DNA of 64,000 bases from positions 62,001 to 126,000 of the forward strand of contig CM057069.1 in assembly GCA_029945375.1 (NCBI GenBank), given 5' to 3'. The stretch is from Agaricus subrufescens (Eukaryota > Basidiomycota > Agaricomycetes > Agaricales > Agaricaceae). Within the stretch, counting starts at the first letter, position 1. Each line of letters opens with the position of its first letter. Shown here piece by piece: positions 46,802 through 56,426 of this stretch. A program made the position numbers and the translations under genes. A model generated the notes under the pieces. The model was not told where the DNA came from. It worked only from the letters and a program-made list of their open reading frames with translations, and did no database searches.

Positions 46802-47707
46802 ATGAGTTTCATTGCTGTTCCTATGGATGCCTCCATCCACACTGACTACATCCAACACTGCCACTCTGTTGTATTCAGATGACGCTACCTCCTCAGAATT
46901 ATGCACTCCATGGCCCTAGTCAGGGAAATGGGAGCTAACCTCCACCAAATCAGACTCAATGCCCAAGTCCAAGCTAACACCACTACCCCTCCCTTGAGAC
47001 TCTGTACAGGAGAAGAAGTAATCATCAATGACTCCATCAGATGACTCCTCATTGACATTGCCAGAATCACCTCTACCAATATTGAATTGCACGCTCACAA
47101 CATCACCTGTCATGCTGTATGCATGCTTGACACCCTCCCTGACATTGGAGATGCCACAGAGATCACTGCCATAGAGAATATCTGTGCTGCTTACCAAATC
47201 AACCTGACTAGGCCAAACACCCCCACACCTGAAGAAAACATCAATCCCATCCCTGACCCAACTCCCTTGCCAATCCCCAGACAACAATCACCAGTACCCA
47301 TGGATGACGACTTGGACAAGGAAAACAAACCCTCAGGAATCCTTAAAATCTCTAACTACCACAACCCCAATCTCACCAAAGAAACCTTCCAACTCAACCA
47401 ATACCTGAACACCACCCCACCCTTCACCACCCCCACTGAATTCACCTGTCCCAACCTCTATGACTTCTTCATCAAGAACAACCTCTACAATACCCCAATA
47501 GCATGAACCACCTATTGGAGGCTCATCCTGTCCATCCTACTTGATAAAAAAGGAAAGCCAGAGAATTTTAAAGGTTGCCCCACCCGCATCACTCAACTAG
47601 GCCCCAACAATGCCCTACACTTCCTCAGTTTCAATGAACATAACGACAAATGGATTATTGCCAATGGCAAGAAGAAACTCCTCAATAAATTGTTTGCCCA
47701 CTTGTAA
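46802..47707 (+). pseudogene. accessory ORF of the Ty3 element, three in-frame TGA codons
   Basis: One frame starting MSFIAVPMDASIHTDYIQHC runs to LLNKLFAHL and TAA at 47707. TGA interrupts it at 46880 (after CHSVVFR), 47041 (after NDSIR) and 47504 (after NTPIA). Between the stops the frame is fully open and protein-like (GEEVIINDSIR, LPDIGDATEITAIENI, GCPTRITQLGPNNALHFLSF). Many agaricomycete Ty3 elements carry an extra ORF between pol and the 3' LTR; its role is unknown. Each TGA can be explained by CGA (Arg) to TGA. Confidence 0.65.
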
Positions 47708-47747
47708 CCTCACTTCAGTTGGAACTTGAAGCCTAAATAGAGGGTAA

Positions 47748-49248
47748 TGTTATGATTCATACCAGTCTTATGACCTGACCCATGACCTATGCACCATATG
47801 CTCTATCCCCTTTGTATTGTCTGCTTTATCAGCCTCCATTCAGTAGTTAGTAAGACACCTCAGGTATTGTTGAAGAGACTAGATTGGTGTGAATGTGGAA
47901 AATAAAATATAAAAATATAAAATCAAATGTGAATGCAACCCTTTGAATTACACCGAGTCTCAAGTGCAATTCATGGGGAGAATAAATCAGTAAGAAAGTG
48001 AAAGTAAGAGTCTCAATTAAGTATTAAATGAAAATAGGGGTAAAATAGAAATGTGAAACAAGTCTTGACTGAATAGAGACCTCTTCCAGACCTATGCTGT
48101 TTCAATTAGAACCTTTGCAACAAGTGGCTAAGCTCGCAACAACTGTCCTCAATAGGATGGGTTAGACACCTATCTAGGAGGGGTAGCAAGTCTGCCCTAG
48201 TGATGCCTCAACAAACTCGGAGAGCCTTGACCTGCCTTCGCACTTCGAGACAGACTGCAAGACAAGTTGAGCTAGCACCAAATGCTATTGCGATCTTATT
48301 AGACCAGTGAAGATACTCTCTTGAGCAGAACACAAGACCTTCTGAGTCAAGAAAGAATTTAAGAAATGCTTAGAAAACTGTGAAGTTTAACCAAACTTGA
48401 TTTCACTCACATAGCGCTTGGGCAAAGATTCGATCCCAAACCTCGTTCTTGACTGGCAACTATATATGATACACAATAAAAAACTGAGACAAAATAAACA
48501 AATATGAAACAAATAGCCAAGTCCATATCCAGCACTGAATGGGTATAGCCTCCTCGACTCTTTGTCTTCCACCAATCAACAGTCTTGACTATTCAGTCTC
48601 CTCAACCAAACATTGCACTTGTCTAATCTCCCACTCCTCATTGGCTAATGAGCTTCCAACCCTAGACCCTAGTCTAGAAACTCTTGAGATGCATCCCCCA
48701 CTGATTAATCTGTTGATAAGATGTCCTCAATTAGACTAAATCTCCAGCTCGCCTCCAGTTGCTTCGAGATTATCAGTATTGCTACCTGATCCTGAGTCTC
48801 GACTGATAATCCTGACAGCCTCACTTCAGTTCATGCAGTCTCAACATGTGTGAATCACCTACTTCCTAGCCTTTCCATATCAGGCAGGTAGTAGTTATAG
48901 ATTCAGTCTAGCATAAGGTCCGCTAAAGAAACCATGCTCCACTAAGTCCTCGAGCCATCCCATAGCTAGTCTCGATGATAATTCACAATAAAGTCTCCCT
49001 AGATTTCAGCCTTGAGACTTCTATTTTAAAGTCCTCAAATGCAATTATATTTTCCCTAACAGTACAATTTTCCTGCTAGGAACTGTGGATGCAATCTCAA
49101 CTGATCCCTAGTTTGACCTGTCTTCACACATGCCCTCGACCAATCTTATTACTAATGGAGTGATTGATTACTTGTTCTTGAGCCTAATACATACATCTAG
49201 CCACATTAAACATATATTTTCATGTGTAAAACAGCTAGGGCTGTAACA
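47748..49248 (+). repeat. probable 3' LTR of the Ty3 remnant (about 1.5 kb)
   Basis: It begins TGTTATGATTC right after a purine-rich tract and ends GCTGTAACA, so the ends form the TGTTA/TAACA inverted repeat typical of LTRs. About 1.5 kb is long but within range. CpG is still fairly common here, in contrast to the next base onwards. Confidence 0.6.
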
Positions 49249-49255
49249 TTGTTAC

Positions 49256-50870
49256 TCAGCCTGACTCCATCTTCTCTACTAGGTCATCTACTAGTTGTAT
49301 AAGTAGCATAGTAGTACTCTTGTATTCCTTACACTTTACCAACTCACTCTCTTCCCTTATTGCTCTCAAGTCTTTGCCTAAGTTTGCAACCTGAGCCATT
49401 GCTTTAAGATCATAACAGATATATAGCATTCTTTGCAAAGGTACAAAATATTGGAACAGTTTTGTCCCCCACTGTATCTCCTGCATCACTCTCATTCTTG
49501 GACTCCTTATCTCCCAGGTCACAAAGAAACTGCTAAACTAATTAGCAATAGTTAGTAAATTTGAGATGACAATTATTACCTGCAGGCAGGATTGCCTTCT
49601 TAGACAAACTGCTGGCTTTCATTGTCCTAGAGGAGGCAGAACCAATTGTTGAAATGGTCAACTTGTTGGTTGAAGTGCAAACCTTTGTCAAAGTAGCAGG
49701 CCCTTTCATTGAGGCACTGGATTTTTTTGTTGAGATAGTAATTTTTTTTAGCTAGAGCAGTAATGTAGAGGTGGTATAAGGCCTACCATCAAAAATAGGT
49801 AACATCATCAAAAGTTGGATCAAAGTGCTTATCAGAATAATAATGACATTGCCTTGTCATTCTCTGCCATTCCAGCTGTAAAACCTTTTATTTAAATTCT
49901 CTTTCACATTCCTCAATTGTGCCATCTTGTACCACATGCTATCTTGGTAGCAGTTGTAAGATAAACTTCAAAATAAGTATAACCTCCATTTTCTTAAAAT
50001 TTCATACTTGAAATTCCCATAGAAAGTGTCCTTGTGAATGTCTCTTTTGTCTCAATAATCCCTATTAGCTTAGTTCTCATTTTATTTGGTTCCAGTTGAC
50101 TATAACATTCATAAAATATTAAAATTTACAGGTAGATACACTATCATTCCTACTCCATTTAATCTTGCCTTATATTTCTGTAAATTTCTTCAAGTTTCCT
50201 TAATAACTCATATTAAATAGGTATATAATGAACTCATGTACAGTAGAAATGTATCAGATTATTACCCTATTTTTGACCTTACATCTGCTCTATTTGAAAA
50301 CTCTTGATTTTTAATTTCACTCTGAAATCTCCAAGACAATTTATTTTGTTAGTTTGAAGTCTAGCAAAGGTTGTAGACCATTGTGCCTTCTCCCTGTTCC
50401 ATCTTGGAGACATTTTCTTGCTCTTCAGTAAACTTCTCTGTTGAGGCAGCTGACTTTGTTGGGGTAGACTTCTTTGAGGTAGAATTCTTTGAGACAGATG
50501 ATTTCTTTGTCAGGGTGAACAACTTCTTTGTTGAAGCTAACTTCTTTGTCAAGGTAGAGTTCTTTGCCAAGGTAGACTTCTTTGTTGAGATGGAATTTAT
50601 GGCATTCAAACACTATTTGTTGGTAGTCATTAAAATAAAATAAGAAAATATGTGGCTGAATATACCTCTTCAATAGATTGCTCTTCCTCAGTGATAGGCT
50701 CCATTAGCACAGCAGCTGTATCAATTTCCATGGGTGTCAAGGGTTCATCCTCTATGTGAGCAGTAGACTTGTTGCTATGTGAAAGGATAGTCTGAGTGGT
50801 TTTCCTCAAAAGTGATGTAGGGTGATGGGAGGGTCAAACAAGCATGAGATCTCATGCAATGTCAGTCATG
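49256..50870 (-). pseudogene. unknown Lys/Ser/Thr-repeat gene remnant in the CpG-free tract
   Basis: From high to low coordinates on the minus strand: an acidic block (TPMEIDTAAVLMEPITEEEQ, about 50670-50735), a candidate 57-bp intron, then CLNAINSISTKKSTLAKNS and many S/T-K-K repeats (to 50361). The repeats continue at 49590-49750 (STKKSSASMKG). The C-terminal block at 49256-49520 is WEIRSPRMRVMQEIQWGTKL, LQRMLYICYDLKAMAQ and IQLVDDLVEKMESG. All Arg codons are AGA or AGG. The splice joining the repeat part to the C-terminal block cannot be made in frame, so it is probably decayed. The family is not recognised. Confidence 0.45.
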
Positions 50871-51489
50871 CTGGGCACTCACACTCACATTGATGGTTGA
50901 CATTTGCATCAGCTATCAAAGTTGTTTGCAAACAACCTGAATGAAACATGACCACTCTGTAGTTGCATTTGACCCCTCTTATCATCCAGCTCTCTCTCAA
51001 GAGCTGGATTTTTTTTATTGGTTTTTTTTCTCCAAAGCCTGGCAGTCAACATTTGCATCAACCGTCAGGGTTGTCTAGCAACCACCCAGACAAAAAATGA
51101 CTACTTAATGGTCATGTTTTGTTGTTTGTCTCTTAGGTTATTTTTAGAAAAAGTATGATATTTCCAAATTTAAGTCCATTAAAAATACCCAGACATACTT
51201 GTATGTATATTTAAACCTTAACATATGTATGCCTTTCCTGACAAAAAATGTCAGGAGAAAATGTGTTTAAGATATTTTTAAAGAAAATCTATTATCAATA
51301 GCCTGAACAAATGCCAGATATTAAGCTAACCCCAATCTAGGACTAGGATTTTTCCTAGCTCCAGGGTTCACAGTGAAAGTGGCTGACACAAGCTCAATGT
51401 GGGAACCTGCAGTGGGCTCCCCTCATATTTCTGGTAGCTTGGATGAACACCAAGAGGAACCTAAAATTAATTACAGGCTAAGACTGTTG

Positions 51490-52890
51490 TGAGCAATTCA
51501 AACATTTTATTTATACTCCTTTCCCCCTCTCTAATGTCCTCTTCACTTATGACTGACATTCTTCTGGTCTCTTCTTTGCCCAGCTCTTGTGTTTTTCACA
51601 CCCTGGACTGTTATGCTTCCCTTCCCCCCACTGGATATGAGGATCTGCAGATGGCTTATGCTGCTGTGTTACACTTGAGGGCAGCTGCAGTTGACTTTCA
51701 TAACAATAGCCCAAATCTACAGGAAAGGAAAAAGTGACAAGTTTATGTTATATATGCTCAAGTAGTGGAGTTTTTACTAATCAAATTCTTCAACAAACAC
51801 TCAACTCTTACAAACAACCCTTTGTGTCAGCTTGTATCACAAACAATTGGCTGTGGAAGATTTAATCAATTCCAGAACATTATTTTTTACCAACTAGGAG
51901 AGTTTCTCATGCATGCTTTTCTTTGAAAATGTACATACTGAGTTCATTTCCCCTTTATCTGTTTGTATAATTACTCCTGTCTTAGTTCAGACTTGTACAA
52001 CATCATATTCAGGACTCCCAGCCCATCCAACATGGGATGGCTTTGACTAAAAGAGTTCAAGCTTCCAAAACTTTGTGATCTCTCTTATTGACTGCTCATG
52101 GGTGAAACAGATGGTAGGATTGACCAATATTTTAATTTATTGAACTCAGCCAAAGTTTTTCTAGCTTCTCATGAGGACAGGTAATAAGTGCATGGTATCA
52201 GGAGCTTCAAATGTCAATCAGCCTCAACATAGTTCAGTTGAAGCAAAGTATCTGCTAGTAGGACACATTATAAACAAATCTCTTTTTAAGCATAATATTG
52301 ACACAGCAAGAAATAGGGTAAGAATAGCCTGCTCCAGATTTAACCTCAATTCTATTTCTTATTTTACTGTATTTTTTCAGTGAAACACCACCTGTAATTT
52401 TCTTGTAATATTAAAGATGTTTGTTGATCAAAGAATGTGATAGTATCCATAGTCTACAAAATTTACTCCTCCTTGAGTTTTTTCAAACTCCATATCTTGT
52501 TTGATGGATTAGACTTCTGGCTGGAGCCTACAGGACAGGTTTGTAACTATTTAATTATCAATTATCTCTACCTGATATTGCATACAGTTAAATGAGTACA
52601 CAACTCATTTCTTCAATGACAGATTTCAACATTCTCATAAGGATTTACCACACACTGCCATTTTTTCTGCAGATCCACATATAACTATTGACACTTCTGA
52701 CCTGCCTCAACCAGACCCCTTTCTTTTGACCTTACATGGTGTATATACACATGTAGCCCACTTGTTTGGTGCTGCTAGCATTTTTGCAAAGTGGGATAAC
52801 CATGATGATGGGAATATGGTACCAGTTCTATCAACTGAGAAAGGGCCAGAAACCATGGATGAATTACCTCTTCTGTCTGTCCCAGCCTGA
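51490..52890 (+). pseudogene. HNH-endonuclease-domain gene remnant in the CpG-free tract
   Basis: Blocks in order: YEDLQMAYAAVLHLRAAAVD (about 51640-51700), GNKCMVSGASNVNQ then LVGHIINKSLF (about 52176-52295, the HNH core with Cys and the HII motif), LFDGLDFWLEPTGQ (about 52500-52540, second half of HNH), a candidate intron, then HTAIFSADPHITID, PDPFLLTLHGVYTHVAHLFGA and a TGA at 52888. Frameshifts and stops separate the first blocks. The family is the fungal HNH_2-type domain, the same as the gene at 54511-55908, though on the opposite strand. Confidence 0.6.
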
Positions 52891-53082
52891 TCATTAGATG
52901 ACCTTCCACAGCATCTAGAAACATAGAGTATTCTTGAAATCTTATTTCATTTTGAAACTCCATCCTTCTTTGATCATGATATCAAACTGTAGACTATTTG
53001 CAAGACAATAGTTACCCTATATATATCTGCAGACCAAGCCACATGCCACCTTAGGCTGCAATCAAAGATAGATTGTATGAAT

Positions 53083-53105
53083 CTATATATATATATATAT
53101 ATATA
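53083..53105. repeat. AT dinucleotide microsatellite
   Basis: About eleven TA units without interruption. Confidence 0.9.
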
Positions 53106-53373
53106 CATGAAGCCACAACAATTTCAGTGCAGGAATCAGACTTTTTCCAGCTTCCCTTGCTTTAACCATATTTTATTCTGATTTCAGTAATCTGTCTTTA
53201 TGAATAACAAGGTAGACATTGCTTCTCTAGTTTTTCTTGCCACAAAATCCACCCATATTGTCACCCATAAGATATTGAGGGCCCTGATCATAATTATAGA
53301 CTGAGACTAAGACACTAAATGCTCTTATGCCCAACACTGTTATTACTCCCTCCTCTGTCCAGCTCACAAGCAA

Positions 53374-53580
53374 TCACAGAACACTCCTTTGTTGCTATTT
53401 TTGTTTACAGTAAATACTATACTATGAAAGTGATCCAAAGTACCTGATGACTCATATGTCAAAGAAGTGCTAAAGAAAGAAACCAGTACATAAAAAGTAA
53501 AATCAACTGGGAAGAGAGGAATGACAATAAGGTAGACAAGTTAATAAGTGCTATTGTTCTTGGAGAGATGCATATTGATT
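53374..53580. repeat. CpG-less copy of the HNH-gene 3' flank (pair of 45236-45460)
   Basis: It aligns along its whole length to 45236-45460, sharing TTTTTGTTTACAGTAAATAC, AAAGAAAGAAACCA and GGAGAGATGCATATTGATT. Each CpG of the other copy is TG, CA or TA here. The copy continues at 54407 beyond the inserted element. Confidence 0.85.
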
Positions 53581-54399
53581 CATTGGTGGAATAAGTGGGG
53601 ATCAATCAGCAGCAGCAGTGGTCACAAATCACAGTTTACAACCAATAATCAGCCAATATTATATAATTTAATTGAATATTGAGTAAATACTAATTATCAT
53701 GATTATTTATATTTATGCTATCCCTCAATTAAATAATCATGATTATCAATCATGCTATTACCTTAGCCTATAATCAATATACAAATCATGATAATAAATA
53801 ATCTTAATTATCATTATTATGATTATGGCTGATTATCTATCATGCTATTACCTTAGCCCATAATCAATAAATAAACAATTGTGATTATCATTATCATGAT
53901 TATGGGATTAACCAACTCTTAACTTCTGGCAAAAAGACTCACTGAGATACCTAGTTGTCACTCTGACATGATAGGACTCCTTTAGCTCTCTCATAAACCA
54001 AGAGTGGGGACATACCAGAGCCATCCCCCATGTGCATGTACAAATATAGAGTGCATGTTGCATGTGGTAGAAAGAAAAGAGGAAGTGTTACCATGTAATA
54101 TGTGACAGAGCTTCTTGTCATTGTTTGTTCCCATGCTGCTGTCATCAAGCATACCATTATTTGTATATGGGTCTATATTGATTATGGGCTAAGGTAATAG
54201 CATGATTGATAATCACAGATTATTTAATCGTGATTATCAATATCTTGAATGATAGCATAGATATAAATAATCGTGATAATTAGTATTTAGTTAATATTCA
54301 ATTAAATTATATAATATCGGCTGATTATTGGTCGTAAATCATGCTTTGCGACTGCCGCGGCGCCGCGGCTGCTGATAATCCCCGCTTATTCCATCCCTG
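53581..54399. mobile_element. non-autonomous inverted-repeat DNA element (819 bp, hAT-like)
   Basis: Both ends carry inverted arms of about 220 bp: left from CATTGGTGGAATAAG, right (reverse complement) from CAGGGATGGAATAAG. Inside, AATCAGC, ATATTATATAATTTAATTGA and CATGCTATTACCTTAGCC occur on both arms; the last block is present twice on the left. The empty site at 45460 shows that ATTGATT(C) was duplicated on insertion (ATTGATT at 53574, ATTGGTT at 54400), fitting the 8-bp target of hAT elements. The 240-bp core codes for nothing, so it depends on a transposase elsewhere. Confidence 0.85.
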
Positions 54400-54510
54400 A
54401 TTGGTTCGGAATATTGATAGCATCACAATTTCGTTGAGAGGCATCGTACCGCTTCTACATGACAATAAACAATCAATACATCCCGAAAATGATGCAAAAT
54501 AGACGTTTAA

Positions 54511-55908
54511 TCACTCACCTTTACTGTCCCCTTCTATTGGTTCATCGATTTCCTCATAAGCTACCTCATAATCCCAGTTCGCAGCACCCGACAGGTTACC
54601 CACTCGCGAACAAACACCATGAAATGTCAACAATCTACGATCAGGGGGAGGGATACCCCCCCTTGATTCCAAACGGACGAGTTTCTCTTTGACCACAGGG
54701 ATGTACTTCATGATTGAGGCAAAAGGTAGATGTGTAGTGTATTCACAAGGCTGTCAAAACACAAAAGATGAGCCACCAAATGCAATAGACTCGAACTTCG
54801 GGGAAAGCCATACATCGGCAGTTGGCTCGAACCAGAAATAGAGCCCATTAAATGAAGTAAGTGGACCTATTGTCATCGTTAACATGTTTCTTGGATCGTT
54901 CACAGATCCTCCTTTCGATTCCATGAAATCTGTCACAAGATCTTGGAGTTGTAAATCTTCCATAACCTCGAGGAATCTCGCACTGGAAAACCCCTTGATT
55001 ATAATGTGAGTGATAAGTCAACAATATTCAACTCATGACGTACTTTCTTCGGAATAGGATCAACCATGTAATCCGATATAATTTGTCCGCAACAAGTAGG
55101 AGCAGACAACTCTCCATTTATCCATCTAATCAACCCGAGATGGCAGTCGCTTCTGATGTCCCGGAATGTATTCAGACAACCAGTGACTACACACCGGAAA
55201 TCATCGCGGACAGATACCTAGCAAAGTTGTTTGGTTAGAATGTTTTCGACGAGTAAGACATACATACCTTTCGGCTAACAGTCCTATATTTATTACCTGT
55301 CCCTTCCAACCAACGCTTGCGTACATCATCTAACGTCTCAAATCCATCTTCATTACCACCACTTTCTGATCCCGTATCATAATCACCCTCTTCAGGATTA
55401 TGACCATTACACGGATAAATCATCGTATACCTCTCATAACACTCCGGGTACACAATCAAGACTTTCAAAAAAAACACAACAACAATCAGCCGACCCAAAC
55501 TCAAAAAAAGAACAGAAAAAACCACTCACATCCACGAATCAAATAATCCCTATACACCTCCCCCAACTCCACAAGCCGATCTTCCCCCCCCTCCAAACAC
55601 TCCTCAGCCGCACACACCCTCCGTACAATCTCCAAACACGGCAATTCACCAAGCACAAAACTCTTCTTATAAAACTCAACCAAAAACAATCCCACAATCC
55701 GAACACACACTACTCTCTCCCGCAGATTCTCGTCGGATTGGTCAGAATTGTATAGCCGTACCGCACGACGTTCAGTAGTGGCTATATAGTGATACGCCCG
55801 TTGATACTCCTTAATATGCGCAAAAGGTTGCTCGTGAACTGGAGGAAGCCGGGGAACGTTGAGAGGCAGTTCCATGGGCTCAGCGTATGAGGATTCTGAG
55901 CTAGACAT
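54511..55908 (-). CDS. HNH-endonuclease-like domain protein
   Basis: Exons 55530-55908, 55268-55461, 55044-55217, 54814-54993 and 54511-54750 give 388 residues; introns are 49-68 bp. Residues 1-190 are a helical, acidic N-terminal part (YRAYHYIATTERRAVRLYNS, GEVYRDYLIRG). The HNH region begins VSVRDDFRCVVTG (192-204) and continues CGQIISD (about 234-240), DPRNMLTMTIG and YFWFEPT (about 282-307), then PPPDRRLLTFHGVCSRVGNL. The order matches the fungal HNH_2-type family. However, the first catalytic His (AHII in relatives) is Gln236, and the His expected after the Asn285 block is missing, so nuclease activity is doubtful. The final AAAG|GTGAGT could splice to a short alternative end. DNA role unknown. 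Confidence 0.75.
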
Positions 55909-56426
55909 GGTGGTCAAAGTTGAACTCGGTGAGATGAGACATATTACGTCCTTACAATCCACAAAAACTGTCCCCATGGGATATTGATAGACAACAGACT
56001 GAGACCAAGACACTAAGACTCGCGTATTCCTTACAATGCATAAAATCAAAATAAATATAATCCATACATAACAACCCACGCAATACACACACACCCTCAT
56101 CACACAATAATCAAAAAATCAACAACCAAAACCGAAGCTCGAGACAGAGAAAAAAAATATAATAAAATATATAAAAGCAAAAAAAACACGAGATAATTAA
56201 TTCAACAACAACATCAAGTCGTACTATACAAAAACAAAAAAAAAAGAAAAGTAAAAAAAAAAAGAAATCCGGTAACCGTTAATTGACATCGAATATACAA
56301 TAATAATCCAAAGTAAAAAAAAAAAAAAAATCAAAGTAAAAAGATAATTAGTCGTCCGTTCCATCATGAGTACAAGTAAAAGGACAACCCAATAGGTCAC
56401 ACATAGACAAAACATTTTTTTTTTCT
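55909..56426. other. intergenic stretch: HNH promoter and STE12 3' region
   Basis: A-rich. The part 55940-56020 resembles 53230-53320 (AATCCAC, GATATTGA, AGACTGAGACYAAGACACTAA), suggesting the HNH upstream flank was duplicated too. Confidence 0.5.

Larger units (their letters stand above)
45580..49248 (+). mobile_element. 5'-truncated Ty3/Gypsy chromovirus remnant
   Basis: It contains the end of pol (45580-46222), an accessory ORF (46802-47707), a purine-rich tract (about 47736-47744) and a 3' LTR. Gag, protease, reverse transcriptase, RNase H and most of integrase are missing. Because only one LTR remains, age from LTR divergence cannot be judged. Several frames are broken by stops, so it cannot move on its own. 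Confidence 0.8.
49249..54228. other. nearly CpG-free tract
   Basis: Reading every line, I found one CG dinucleotide (51063) in about 5 kb; at the local base composition well over a hundred would be expected. TG and CA are abundant. The left edge coincides with the end of the LTR and the right edge lies in the right arm of the inverted-repeat element. The tract includes remnants of at least two genes. Confidence 0.9.
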
